From assembly GCF_002161285.1 (NCBI RefSeq), contig NZ_NFHH01000001.1, positions 186,001 to 250,000 of the forward strand: DNA of 64,000 nucleotides, in the 5' to 3' direction. The number at the start of each line of letters is the position of its first letter. The first letter of the stretch is position 1. The DNA comes from Blautia sp. An81 (GTDB lineage Bacteria > Bacillota > Clostridia > Lachnospirales > Lachnospiraceae). Shown in pieces: positions 7,273 through 15,924 of this stretch. The translations under genes were made by a program, and so were the position numbers. The notes below the pieces were generated by a model, which worked only from the letters and a program-made list of their open reading frames with translations, searched no databases and was not told the origin of the DNA.

Positions 7273-8646
7273 CTACTGAATGATACGAAATTCCAGTTCT
7301 TCATCAGCCAGCTGTATCTTATCTCCCGGAGAAAGTATCCTTAGATCATCGCCCGGGTTCAACTGTTCTCCGTTTATATAAGTTTTATTCTTAGAATCAT
7401 TATCCGCAATTCCCACCTGTCCCTTTCTCACATACAGAATTGCATGGATCCGCCCGATTCCCCGGTTCCCTGAGATACAGATTTCGGAGATAGCAGGGTT
7501 TCTTCCAATCCTGACCATATCTCCCTGTATTTCAAATACTTCCTGGGTGCTAAGACGATATAAAACCATCTTAGGCTGAGGTCCATTTTGGGCTTTATCC
7601 AGAAACAGCGTTTCCTCAGAGGTATCGTCCATAAATTCTGTAGGACCGAAGTCCTGTACTTCTGCATCTTTCAGTTCCATATGTACTCTCTGGGCCGGGA
7701 TTGGTGTTTCCTGGGGTTTATATATCTCTCCCGGGCTTTCTTGCTTCCAGTTCTGGACTTCACTTCCCGGAATGTTCAGCCCAGCAAAAGGAAATCCTTT
7801 CTCTGTATCTGTCTCTTTTTCCTCGTCTTTTTTGGATTTTTTCCAGAAAAATCCCTTCTTTTCCGGCTTCTGTTTTTCTGGTTTTTCTTCCTTTTTCCAA
7901 AAAAATCCTTTTTTCTTTTTTTCTGTTTCTACTGCTGGTTCTTCCTTTTTCATATCAGATTCCGGAAAAGGGACTTTTTTATCCCTTTCCTTTTCCAGAT
8001 ACGGGTATATCTGGGCCGGCTCATCCTCCATGGGCTGCAAAGGGGAAGGGATCTGCTGCCGGATTTCCTCCTTTTTTTCCCGAGGCTTTATATTCGGTTT
8101 CTTTTCCTTAAACCGCAGGAGCTGTTCTTGAAGCCAGAAAAGAGAAGTCCCCTCTTTTCCACTGAAGAGATTGATAAGTCCTGCCACATAGCTACAGTCC
8201 TCAGACTGATCGTAGTGCACCTCCAGCAGCAATTTTTTCAAAAAACTTTCCGGCTTCATTTCCTCTCGCACGAAAGGAAGGATAACCATGAACACTTTTG
8301 CCGTGTCTGGCTGGATATAGATATATTCCTCCTCCAGCACATAGGAAGACAGATCCAGAAAGTAGTCCTCTGCTTCAAGAAAAGCCTCTATGATCCCCTC
8401 CATTACATTCAGCAGTTTTGTTTTTCCTACAACACCGGAAAAATAGTCTTTCAGACTTTCTAGTCCTGTCACGTTATATTTTAAAGTCAGTGCACCATCT
8501 ATCTGAATACTTTCAAAAGAAAGAAGACTCCCTATCTGGTTATTGGACATCATCTCCATTGTAACCGGATCTATTTTTTCCTCTGGTTTTTTATTGTATA
8601 TCAAGTATTTTTTTCCTTCCTGCTCTTCATAATTAAATGTTCCCAT
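7273..8646 (-). CDS. FHA-domain protein with N-terminal DUF6382-like domain
   Basis: 457 residues. The N-terminal part (1-180) resembles a clostridial domain I know as DUF6382; the segment LKYNVTGLESL...YVLEEEYIYIQPDTAKVFM could be a degenerate kinase-like fold (speculative). A basic linker carries two GFFWKK units (237-242 and 255-260) in a Lys/Glu-rich context, and a Thr-bearing EETLFLD segment (about 335-341). Residues 360-457 form an FHA domain: IGRNP, then GIGRIHA, then NDSKNKTYING. The conserved Ser before RxH, which normally contacts phosphothreonine, is Gly here, while the upstream Arg and the later Asn residues are kept. Probably the phospho-reader for the adjacent kinase. Confidence 0.85.
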   Translation of the reverse strand: MGTFNYEEQEGKKYLIYNKKPEEKIDPVTMEMMSNNQIGSLLSFESIQIDGALTLKYNVTGLESLKDYFSGVVGKTKLLNVMEGIIEAFLEAEDYFLDLSSYVLEEEYIYIQPDTAKVFMVILPFVREEMKPESFLKKLLLEVHYDQSEDCSYVAGLINLFSGKEGTSLFWLQEQLLRFKEKKPNIKPREKKEEIRQQIPSPLQPMEDEPAQIYPYLEKERDKKVPFPESDMKKEEPAVETEKKKKGFFWKKEEKPEKQKPEKKGFFWKKSKKDEEKETDTEKGFPFAGLNIPGSEVQNWKQESPGEIYKPQETPIPAQRVHMELKDAEVQDFGPTEFMDDTSEETLFLDKAQNGPQPKMVLYRLSTQEVFEIQGDMVRIGRNPAISEICISGNRGIGRIHAILYVRKGQVGIADNDSKNKTYINGEQLNPGDDLRILSPGDKIQLADEELEFRIIQ

Positions 8647-8667
8647 TAAACTTACCCTCCCTGTGGT

Positions 8668-9975
8668 TTATTGAAATAAATTCAACTGCAGGAGCTTCCA
8701 CACGTTCTCTCCCTGCTGTTCTATCATGACTGCAGCTGTTCCTTCTTCCGATATATGCGTGGCCTCTAAAAATTCCGGCTGAATGACCATCGTACCTTCC
8801 TCATTAATGTACCCCCATTTCCCGCCAGAAGACACCGGTGCAAATCCATTCCGAAAAGATTCTGCATTTTCATAAGTATAATCGATAACCAGTTCTCCGT
8901 CACTGTCTGCAAATCCCCATTTCCCGTCTTTGCAGACAGCCGCATAGCCTTCCTCCGTAAATGCCCGGGCATCATCAAAGGTCAGTTCTCCAATCTGCTC
9001 TCCTTTTGTGTTGATCATCTGATAGCCGTCACCTGTTTTCACAAAGATACGTTTCTGGGCAGAACAGAAGCCAAAAGCATCGGTTATCACATCTTCGTAA
9101 CGTTCTTCACCCTTGGCTTTTCCTTTTTTATTCACCAGAGACCATTCCCCATCTTTCTGTCCGGCTCCGGTCCCTTCTTTTAGTCCGGTCAGTTCCTCCC
9201 ACTGGAACTTTCCTGCCGGTTCCATATTTTCGTCCAGATAACCATATTTTCCATCTTTTTCTGCCGCCGTTCCGTCTTCAGTATACATTCCCAGTTTTCC
9301 ATACTCACTGTCCGGGGCTTTCCGGATCTGGTCATCTTCGTCAATATATATCCATCTGTTATCCTCTGTCCTGGCAAGGGCAAACCCTTCTTCTGAAAAA
9401 GGATACAATTCCTTATATTCGCAGGGAATAACTTCGCTGCCTGTGGCATCTGTCAGGCCGTACAGACCGTCATCGGAAACCACCATGGAGTTGTTTACGA
9501 TCTCGCCCATAGTCTCATAGCGGCAATACAACTCTGTATAGCTTCCCTCCAGCTGTGTAAACCATTCCTGGGCATTCTTATTATCCGGATACTCTTCCAG
9601 GAAATCCTTCAGATATTTCACCGCCTCTTCCTCATCTCCATTTTCCGTATAATAATCCATCAGAGAATCCATGGCATGTGTATTGTCCTGATACTTTTCT
9701 GCCGTATCTTCACAGATAGAAATAAACTCCCGGCTGTCACCGCTTTTCAGATAAGCTTCCGCCATTTTCATATACAATTCTTCACTATCCGGCTCATATT
9801 CCAAAGCACTCTCATACTCTGTCACTGCATCTACATAGATCCCCTTTTCTTCCAGTTCTGCAGCCTTTTCCATGTGTTCTTTTGCCTTTATCGGATCATT
9901 TACCATATCTGACCCGGCAGAGAACCAGGCCAGCCCCAGCAAAACTACAAAAAGTAAAATTACATACTTCTTCAT
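8668..9975 (-). CDS. Membrane-anchored TPR and WG-repeat protein
   Basis: 435 residues. An N-terminal hydrophobic segment (MKKYVILLFVVLLGLAWFSAG) is a signal anchor or signal peptide. Residues 30-150 form TPR-like helical repeats (KAAELEEKGIYVDAVTEYES, KYLKDFLEEYPDNKNAQ). The rest consists of WG beta-repeats of the KWGFADSDGELVI and KWGYINEEGTMVI type. It is therefore an exported scaffold or binding protein. It lies 10 bases after the prepilin peptidase gene and 21 bases before the FHA gene. A TadD-like assembly role is possible because TadD is a TPR protein, but the WG repeats are unlike TadD. Confidence 0.82.
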   Translation of the reverse strand: MKKYVILLFVVLLGLAWFSAGSDMVNDPIKAKEHMEKAAELEEKGIYVDAVTEYESALEYEPDSEELYMKMAEAYLKSGDSREFISICEDTAEKYQDNTHAMDSLMDYYTENGDEEEAVKYLKDFLEEYPDNKNAQEWFTQLEGSYTELYCRYETMGEIVNNSMVVSDDGLYGLTDATGSEVIPCEYKELYPFSEEGFALARTEDNRWIYIDEDDQIRKAPDSEYGKLGMYTEDGTAAEKDGKYGYLDENMEPAGKFQWEELTGLKEGTGAGQKDGEWSLVNKKGKAKGEERYEDVITDAFGFCSAQKRIFVKTGDGYQMINTKGEQIGELTFDDARAFTEEGYAAVCKDGKWGFADSDGELVIDYTYENAESFRNGFAPVSSGGKWGYINEEGTMVIQPEFLEATHISEEGTAAVMIEQQGENVWKLLQLNLFQ

Positions 9976-9985
9976 TCTCTTTCCC

Positions 9986-10564
9986 TCACATACCCATTGC
10001 CAGCGTCAGGATCGTTCCGATCAGCACAAAAGGAGCAAAGGGTATTTCTTCCTTTAACTTAATCTTTTTGAGAAGCAGCATCACAATGCTATAAACTGCA
10101 GAAACCATAACCGTCAGAAACACTAGAGGCATAATGACTCCCACTCCAGTATAACAGCCGACCACTCCAAAAAGTTTCACATCTCCCATTCCTACGCCCC
10201 CTCTAGAAATAAAATGGGCCAACAGGAACAAGCCCCCTCCCAATAACATTCCTAGTGTGGAGGAAATAAGAAGAGACAATCCCATACCCGGGAATACCAG
10301 CCATTCCAGAAGAAGCAGGAAGATCCGTCCTACTAAAAGGAATAGAAGCAACCGATTAGGGATTTTCTTTTTGTGCTGATCGATCCAGGCGATCAGGAAC
10401 AACACACCTATCAGCAAAAGATACCGGATAGTCTTCAATATGCTGTAAGAAAAAATAGTAAATTCCGCTGCCAAAGTAATCTCTACCACCAAAGCTGCAA
10501 AGATAAAAAGCCTAAACTTTTTATCTTTCATCTGGTCACGAAACCAGCAGACCGCTGTTCCCAT
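9986..10564 (-). CDS. tadV: Prepilin peptidase, TadV/CpaA type (A24)
   Basis: A polytopic aspartic peptidase that cleaves Flp prepilin and pseudopilin leaders. The two catalytic Asp residues are visible: D62 in AWIDQHKKKIPN and D128 in GVGMGDVKLF. A conserved PFAP segment and about six membrane helices are present. At 192 residues it matches the short TadV class, which lacks the N-methylase domain of PilD. The start follows AAAGGAG. It sits in the Tad operon between a TadE-like pseudopilin gene and the TPR/WG protein gene. Confidence 0.93.
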   Translation of the reverse strand: MGTAVCWFRDQMKDKKFRLFIFAALVVEITLAAEFTIFSYSILKTIRYLLLIGVLFLIAWIDQHKKKIPNRLLLFLLVGRIFLLLLEWLVFPGMGLSLLISSTLGMLLGGGLFLLAHFISRGGVGMGDVKLFGVVGCYTGVGVIMPLVFLTVMVSAVYSIVMLLLKKIKLKEEIPFAPFVLIGTILTLAMGM

Positions 10565-10581
10565 ATCTTAGTTCTCCTTTC

Positions 10582-11223
10582 CTACCATATCAGCGTGGAA
10601 GCACATTGGTAAAATTCATACTGTCCGAAGTCAAAATCCGGAAAAAGCATATTCTTCATCTTATAAGTCACCACAATTTTCACATTGCCCTTTTCACCGG
10701 CATCATTGGATATCCATTTAGATTCTGAAAAATCCAAACCAGACATTCCTCCCACAATTCCCAGATTTTCCAGAAATTCATCGGGGTCATCGGTAAGATT
10801 TTCAATAGATTTCTCGATACTGTCTTTAGCCAATTTACCTATGGCTCCGGAGGTAACTTCTTGGGCAACCCCAGATTTCACTACGCTAAAAGCCCCTTCC
10901 GCCAGAGCCTCCGGATCTCCTGCTGCTTCCGCCAATCCACTTATGGAAGACATTGCCTTTTCCATAGAATTTGTAAATTCCTGGCTTTTTCCATTGCTAT
11001 CCTGCATTCTCTGGGCGATTTCCGCCTTGGTCAGCACATAGCTGTATGTAGAAACCTGCTTGGCGGTCTGGGTAATGGCATGATGGATCAGCATCTCTGC
11101 CTGAACAAAGCGGGCTGCATTAATAATAGTACAAAATGCCATGATAAAGGGAATCAGAAATACCAAAGCCTCTACAGTAAGGGAACCTTTTTCACTTTTC
11201 TGTCTTTTTTTCTCCATTCTCAT
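10582..11223 (-). CDS. TadE-like pseudopilin 2
   Basis: A class III-prepilin-like leader is visible: basic N-terminus, then EKGSLTVEALVFLIPFIMAF, with the Gly cleavage site and Glu at mature position +5. The remainder is a soluble domain of about 170 residues rich in Ser, Ala and Glu. I chose the ATG at 11223, which has GGAGAGG just upstream; ATG 11217 is also possible, and a longer frame to 11271 lacks a ribosome site. It lies between the large TadG-like protein gene and tadV. Members of this class probably prime or cap the pilus. Confidence 0.8.
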   Translation of the reverse strand: MRMEKKRQKSEKGSLTVEALVFLIPFIMAFCTIINAARFVQAEMLIHHAITQTAKQVSTYSYVLTKAEIAQRMQDSNGKSQEFTNSMEKAMSSISGLAEAAGDPEALAEGAFSVVKSGVAQEVTSGAIGKLAKDSIEKSIENLTDDPDEFLENLGIVGGMSGLDFSESKWISNDAGEKGNVKIVVTYKMKNMLFPDFDFGQYEFYQCASTLIW

Positions 11224-11297
11224 TTTCCTCTCCAAAAGTTCTGCTGCCCAGCTTCCTGAAGCAGACACCAAACTCCTCTCACCTGCAGATTTGCCTG

Positions 11298-13991
11298 TCA
11301 GTATCCTAAGATACTCTGATAAGTAATGGTATAAGAGTCCTCCGGAAATCCCCAGCTTCCATTTCCGCCCCAGTCGGAGATTTTCCGCATAAATGTGGTC
11401 CTGGTGCTCACCTCTGCCTTCACAGCCAGCATGGTATAGCTGTTTCGCAGATCAATCTCCGGTTCATTGACCTGGATACAGTCGGCGATCCTGGCAAGGA
11501 TCCCTACCTCATTTCCAGCCATAGAAACATTTAAAAATACCCGGAGATACTCTGAATAATCAAAAGTTACACCATCTCTATTATTTCCGCCTTTTAATGA
11601 CCACGTACTTGAATCTTTCAAAATCGTCACTCCATACCCCTGTTTCAGCCACTTCATATCGCTGGCTGTTTCCGCTCCTGCATAAGCAAGTTTTACTACA
11701 ACCTTCACTAACGGAACCAGATAGGGAGCATATGTTCCTACCGCTGCAGAAATAAATATAGCCTCACTCTCAATCTGATGGTCAGTAAATGCGTAAAAAG
11801 AATTAAACAGCAGACGTATCCCAAAGATCAACATCATGGTATTTCTTACATTTGTCTGTGAATCATCGTTTCCCCACAAGATATACTCACATTCTCCCCG
11901 ATATCCCGGCCTGTCCTGAAGGCTGTATCCGCTAAGGCTAATAATATCTTCTGCCGGACGGGTATGCCCGTCTTCCACATCTATCGTATAATAAGAAAAC
12001 ATCTGCATAGCATATTCGACCACATAAAGATTCTCCAGCGCCTTTGCTATAATGCCGTCAATCCCGGTAAGGAACGAGTTTGCCGCCTGAATAGATTCCT
12101 GAAATTTGGATACAATATTCCTGCGCTGGTCAGCATCCTCCATATTGCTTCCGCCGTTTATATCCCCCACCTTATCGTCTGCATTTGGCGCATCATCGCC
12201 TGTCAAAGAAGAAATCAGTTCTCCCGCCTCTCCCCAGTTGTAAGTAGGATATCCATCCTCTTTCATAGCTTCTTCTCCTGCCGCAGCACCTTGACTCAAC
12301 TTGTTATTCACATCATTTGTTTCATTTTCTAATCCGTCACTTTTATTTCCGGCGCAATATTGCTGCAAACTATTATAAAAAGCATCATTTTTAATGCTTT
12401 GCTTAACATAATTTAAAGAAAGGGCCGTATGCTCATATTCCTCATTATAGCTTATCCATGCGGGTTCTATCTCAGGCCAGGTAGTCTCTGATCCATCCAA
12501 CGCATTTCTTGCTGCATTTTCATAGGTTACTTTTTGATTCTCAGCCGGCTCTGTTGCGATAATTTGATTACGAAACTTTTCTTTTTTCAGTATATCTGCA
12601 ACTTCTTTAAAGTAATTATGATTCATCTTTACAGCGTTGAGCAGTTCCTCTAATTGTTGTACATCCGCTGCCCCATCCGTAGAGAAAAAGCCTCGGTAAT
12701 CTTCTATCTGCCGGTCCATATCTCCTGATTTTCCCGTTGTTTTAAGGTCATTATTTTTTTGATCCCATACATTGAATTTATCTGAGGCTGTTTTTAGTAA
12801 ATCTTTTACATCTTCCAACTCTTTTTCTGCTTTTTTTGCAGCCTCTACTGCAGCTCCCGCAAGGCTATTATAACTATTTAAATTAGCTGCATGAGTATCT
12901 ACTGCTTGGCCGGCTTCGTCACGAAGATTCTTTATAAAATCATCAATATTCCTGGCCTGGGTATTATAATCTGATTCTATTTGCTGCAGATCATTCCTTG
13001 CCTGATCTGGCTGAGGTGCTTCCTGTACTTGCTGTTCCCCCTCTGCTCCTTCTCCATTTTCTGCTTCATCCGCATTTTCTGCCGCTTCCTGTTCTGCTTT
13101 TTCTGCATCATATTGCGTCAGAAGCTTTCCGATTCCGCCTAAGTTATTTACTGTATTCATATAGAACTTACACACCATATAGGCGTCAAAAGTTCTTCCC
13201 TTCTTTTCATTTTCTGACAGACCAGACAGATCCAGTTTTCCTGCTTCAATACAAGCTTCCGCCATAGCTTTCAGATCCGTACTCTCTCCGCTGCCGTTAT
13301 AATTCTCCAAAGCCTCGGCCATCAGAAAATTTCTGGAAACAATTTCTGTAAAATCCTTCTGGGTATTTTCCAGTTCCTGCCGGATCCTATCGTCAGACGG
13401 ATAATTTTCAATTATCTGGTTCAACGCATCAAGAGCATCTTTAGCGTCTTTAAATGCATCCTGACAGTCCTGCATAGCTATGCTGAAATCCATCTCTGCG
13501 TTCATTGCCTCTACCATTTTCTGAGTGTCCCGCAGCTGCTGAAACTTCTCTACTACCAGTTCTGTCAGACAGACCGGTGCCCGATATTTCATATATTCAA
13601 TAATCTGCTGTTTCTCCACATCTGTCCGGTAGATCTCCGATCCTATCACATTAATCGCGTCAAAGTTCTTCTTCATAAGGTCCAGTATCTTCTGATAGTC
13701 GCTCTCAGAAGGAAGGGCGTTTAAAGACTGTTCAAAATATGATTCCAGATCCGACTTCATCTCTGCAGGAGACTGATCCATGACCAGCAGGCCATATTCA
13801 TCATGAAGGATTTCATTATACTGGGCCAGTCCGGCATTCATCGCCATTTCTCCGGCGTCTGAGATTACCACCTTTGACAGATAGATCCTGGAAGCGTCTA
13901 CCGTCATTCCCCCTACCAGGATCGTAGGCAGAAGGATCAAACAGAGGAATACTGAAATGGTTCCTTTACTCTTGTTAAAAAACCGAAACAT
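11298..13991 (-). CDS. Large TadG-like pilus-associated protein (DUF5702-type)
   Basis: 897 residues. The N-terminus KSKGTISVFLCLILLPTILVGGM is a prepilin-like segment with a possible Gly cleavage site but Phe rather than Glu at +5. It is followed by VDASRIYLSKVVISDAGEMAMNAGLAQYNEILHDEYGL, typical of TadG-like pilus proteins. The middle (about 150-420) is predicted helical/coiled-coil with an acidic insert rich in Glu, Ala and Gln (about 300-330). I recall this architecture as DUF5702 in Lachnospiraceae. Likely an extracellular, pilus-linked surface or anchoring component. The ATG follows AAAGGAG. Confidence 0.75.
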   Translation of the reverse strand: MFRFFNKSKGTISVFLCLILLPTILVGGMTVDASRIYLSKVVISDAGEMAMNAGLAQYNEILHDEYGLLVMDQSPAEMKSDLESYFEQSLNALPSESDYQKILDLMKKNFDAINVIGSEIYRTDVEKQQIIEYMKYRAPVCLTELVVEKFQQLRDTQKMVEAMNAEMDFSIAMQDCQDAFKDAKDALDALNQIIENYPSDDRIRQELENTQKDFTEIVSRNFLMAEALENYNGSGESTDLKAMAEACIEAGKLDLSGLSENEKKGRTFDAYMVCKFYMNTVNNLGGIGKLLTQYDAEKAEQEAAENADEAENGEGAEGEQQVQEAPQPDQARNDLQQIESDYNTQARNIDDFIKNLRDEAGQAVDTHAANLNSYNSLAGAAVEAAKKAEKELEDVKDLLKTASDKFNVWDQKNNDLKTTGKSGDMDRQIEDYRGFFSTDGAADVQQLEELLNAVKMNHNYFKEVADILKKEKFRNQIIATEPAENQKVTYENAARNALDGSETTWPEIEPAWISYNEEYEHTALSLNYVKQSIKNDAFYNSLQQYCAGNKSDGLENETNDVNNKLSQGAAAGEEAMKEDGYPTYNWGEAGELISSLTGDDAPNADDKVGDINGGSNMEDADQRRNIVSKFQESIQAANSFLTGIDGIIAKALENLYVVEYAMQMFSYYTIDVEDGHTRPAEDIISLSGYSLQDRPGYRGECEYILWGNDDSQTNVRNTMMLIFGIRLLFNSFYAFTDHQIESEAIFISAAVGTYAPYLVPLVKVVVKLAYAGAETASDMKWLKQGYGVTILKDSSTWSLKGGNNRDGVTFDYSEYLRVFLNVSMAGNEVGILARIADCIQVNEPEIDLRNSYTMLAVKAEVSTRTTFMRKISDWGGNGSWGFPEDSYTITYQSILGY

Positions 13992-14005
13992 TTTCTTCTC
14001 CTTTA

Positions 14006-14713
14006 TCAGAGTATATAATTCAAAACCTCATTTGTTTTCTCCAGGAACGCATCATAGCTCTCTGAAAGTCCCAGCTTTTCCATAATATAGTCCACCAGAT
14101 CTGTGGCAAGGTCCACATTCCGTACAAACTCGCTGGGGTTCACAGAATAGCTGTAGGCTGCCGTTCGGATCGCCGGGCTTCCTTCAAAACCAAGATAGGC
14201 CAGTACCCCCGGTACTGGTATGGAGTGGGTAATGGTTACCTCTACCTCAGTCCCCCAAAATCCCGTATCGATCTCCACCTCCGGTTCGCTGACGCTTCCC
14301 AGGGCAATGAGAGTAGACTGCCTGGCCGCATCTGCAAATTTCGTCATATACTTTCCGCTGTTTTCCTCGGTAATCCCCGCAATATCCAAGATCGTTTTCA
14401 TCTCCCGGTACATATCTGTGGTTTTTCTGGAATAAGCCTTATAATACTCCTGAACATTATCAGAAGAAGGCATTCCCTCCCCCCAGTCAAAGTCAATCTC
14501 ATTGTCTGCACCCATATTAAATTCTTCGTATCCCAGATAGGCCTCTTCCCTGGCCGCTACAGCCGCCACTCTCTGGGATTCATACATCATCATATATTCC
14601 TGCATATTAAATAATGCCAGATATAATAAAGCCATCACGGTGCAAAGGACAAGCGGCATATAGATAGTTGCCTCCACCATGATGGCCCCGTTTTCATTTT
14701 TTTTATGTTTCAT
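14006..14713 (-). CDS. tadE: TadE-like pseudopilin 1
   Basis: 235 residues. The leader ENGAIMVEATIYMPLVLCTVMALLYLALF has the canonical Gly cleavage site with Glu at +5 and one hydrophobic helix, as in TadE/TadF minor pilins. The exported domain carries a ...VRNVDLATDLVDYI segment near the C-terminus. It lies 75 bases after the Flp-like gene, beyond a terminator-like hairpin, and 14 bases before the large TadG-like gene. The ribosome site is weak, which fits low-level expression relative to the pilin. Confidence 0.85.
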   Translation of the reverse strand: MKHKKNENGAIMVEATIYMPLVLCTVMALLYLALFNMQEYMMMYESQRVAAVAAREEAYLGYEEFNMGADNEIDFDWGEGMPSSDNVQEYYKAYSRKTTDMYREMKTILDIAGITEENSGKYMTKFADAARQSTLIALGSVSEPEVEIDTGFWGTEVEVTITHSIPVPGVLAYLGFEGSPAIRTAAYSYSVNPSEFVRNVDLATDLVDYIMEKLGLSESYDAFLEKTNEVLNYIL

Positions 14714-14732
14714 ATTTTCTCAATTTACCTTC

Positions 14733-14770
14733 AAAAAGGGGCAGTAAATATTCTCTTTATCCGCTGCCCC
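14733..14770 (-). terminator. Terminator/attenuator after the Flp-like pilin gene
   Basis: On the minus strand GGGGCAG (14770-14764) pairs with CTGCCCC (14744-14738), with partial inner TAAA/TTTA pairing, and five T residues follow (14737-14733). It sits between the pilin gene and the next tad gene, so partial readthrough would give more pilin than assembly protein. The readthrough role is inference. Confidence 0.65.
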
Positions 14771-14788
14771 GCTTATCCTATACTAGAC

Positions 14789-14995
14789 TTATTCTTGTTC
14801 AATAAACTCTGTGAAATTATCCATAACAGTACGAACCGCACCCATTAAACTCTCTCTGAATATTCCAGCCACGAGAATAATAATTGCAATCAAAACTATA
14901 ACTGCCACCATATTGGAGTCTCCTTTTTCATCATTCATAAAATTTTGCACCCCAAAATATGCCTTCCACAATAACTCTTCCATTTTACTTTTCAT
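14789..14995 (-). CDS. flp: Flp1-like type IVb pilin (probable major pilin)
   Basis: 68 residues: a 25-residue basic/acidic leader ending NDEKG, then the hydrophobic helix MVAVIVLIAIIILVAGIF and a short tail ending NFTEFIEQE. Length and position between tadC and the tadE genes match Flp pilins. After the predicted cleavage Gly25, the canonical Glu+5/Tyr+6 pair is missing (Val and Ala instead), while both TadE-like proteins of the operon keep Glu+5. A strong AAAGGAG site precedes the ATG. I am confident it is the small pilin-like subunit; whether TadV processes it is untested. Confidence 0.85.
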   Translation of the reverse strand: MKSKMEELLWKAYFGVQNFMNDEKGDSNMVAVIVLIAIIILVAGIFRESLMGAVRTVMDNFTEFIEQE

Positions 14996-15050
14996 AATTT
15001 TAATCTCCTTTTTCTAATAGTTTTATTTAAGTGAATGGTTTCCCAATTAC

Positions 15051-15914
15051 TTACATAGATAAAAATACCGGCACCATGATCATGATCAGGATTCCGATAA
15101 AGATCATAGCTGTAGGAACCAGAAGCTTGGAATTGGCCGCCTCTCCTTTTCGTTTTACCAGATGTTTCTTTTCTTCCCACATCTCATCAGACATTTCTTT
15201 CAGGAAATAGGAAATCTCCGCATTTCCCTTCTGCATATTCTGGATCACCGTGGATGTGAATCTGCGGATCTGTTTGATGGCGCACCGGTCTGCAAAATGA
15301 CGGTAGGCGTCTATCTCTGCCACTCCGTTTTTCATCTCCTGAACCGTGGCCTGCATTTCTGTATAGATCACTCTCTCTCCCCCAAAAGCCACCTTTTCCC
15401 AAGCTTCCCGCAGGATCATACCAGAGTTTACCAGCAGGGTCAGTTTTGACAGCACCTGGGGAATATCTGCCAAGATCTCATCCCTTCGTGCTGAAAGTTT
15501 ATCATTTAGAAGCTCCTCTATGTACCACATGGCCAGACCTGCCAGCAACACTCCCATGACAACCGCCATAGGCTCATTAGCCATAGCCCCAAGCACTGCA
15601 AAAAATACCAGCACAGTAAAGCCATATGTCCATTTTTCCCCATTGATCACATAGAAATAATATTCTGCATACCGCTTTCCCTGAACCTCTGCGATCTCTT
15701 TTACCCTTTTTCGTCCCTGTTTGCTCCTGCTGTCAATCTTCAGGAATTTCATCAGGGCAAATCCCACGCAGAACAATTCGGGATACTTAAATTGCTCCGA
15801 ATCTATGGTTTTAATCATTGACTCGTAAATTTTCTCATATTTCTTTGCCAGCACGATCCATGCAAGTACCAGAACCGTAGCTAAAATCAAAAGAAAAAGT
15901 CGCTGTGTATCCAT
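15051..15914 (-). CDS. tadC: Tad pilus inner-membrane platform protein TadC
   Basis: A GspF/T2SSF-type membrane protein that, with TadB, forms the platform driven by TadA. It has membrane helices near the N-terminus, in the middle (YGFTVLVFFAVLGAMANEPMA) and at the C-terminus (AMIFIGILIMIMVPVFL). The T2SSF core LADIPQVLSKLTLLVNSGMILREAW precedes a segment GNAEISYFLKEMSDEMWEEKKH. It starts 10 bases after tadB stops. The 287-residue length is normal for TadC. Confidence 0.92.
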   Translation of the reverse strand: MDTQRLFLLILATVLVLAWIVLAKKYEKIYESMIKTIDSEQFKYPELFCVGFALMKFLKIDSRSKQGRKRVKEIAEVQGKRYAEYYFYVINGEKWTYGFTVLVFFAVLGAMANEPMAVVMGVLLAGLAMWYIEELLNDKLSARRDEILADIPQVLSKLTLLVNSGMILREAWEKVAFGGERVIYTEMQATVQEMKNGVAEIDAYRHFADRCAIKQIRRFTSTVIQNMQKGNAEISYFLKEMSDEMWEEKKHLVKRKGEAANSKLLVPTAMIFIGILIMIMVPVFLSM

Positions 15915-15924
15915 ATCCTACCAC

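Noticed and set aside
7588-8463. 291-codon plus-strand frame rich in Phe and Leu
   Set aside because: Antisense image of the Lys/Glu-rich FHA protein gene; composition explained by that.
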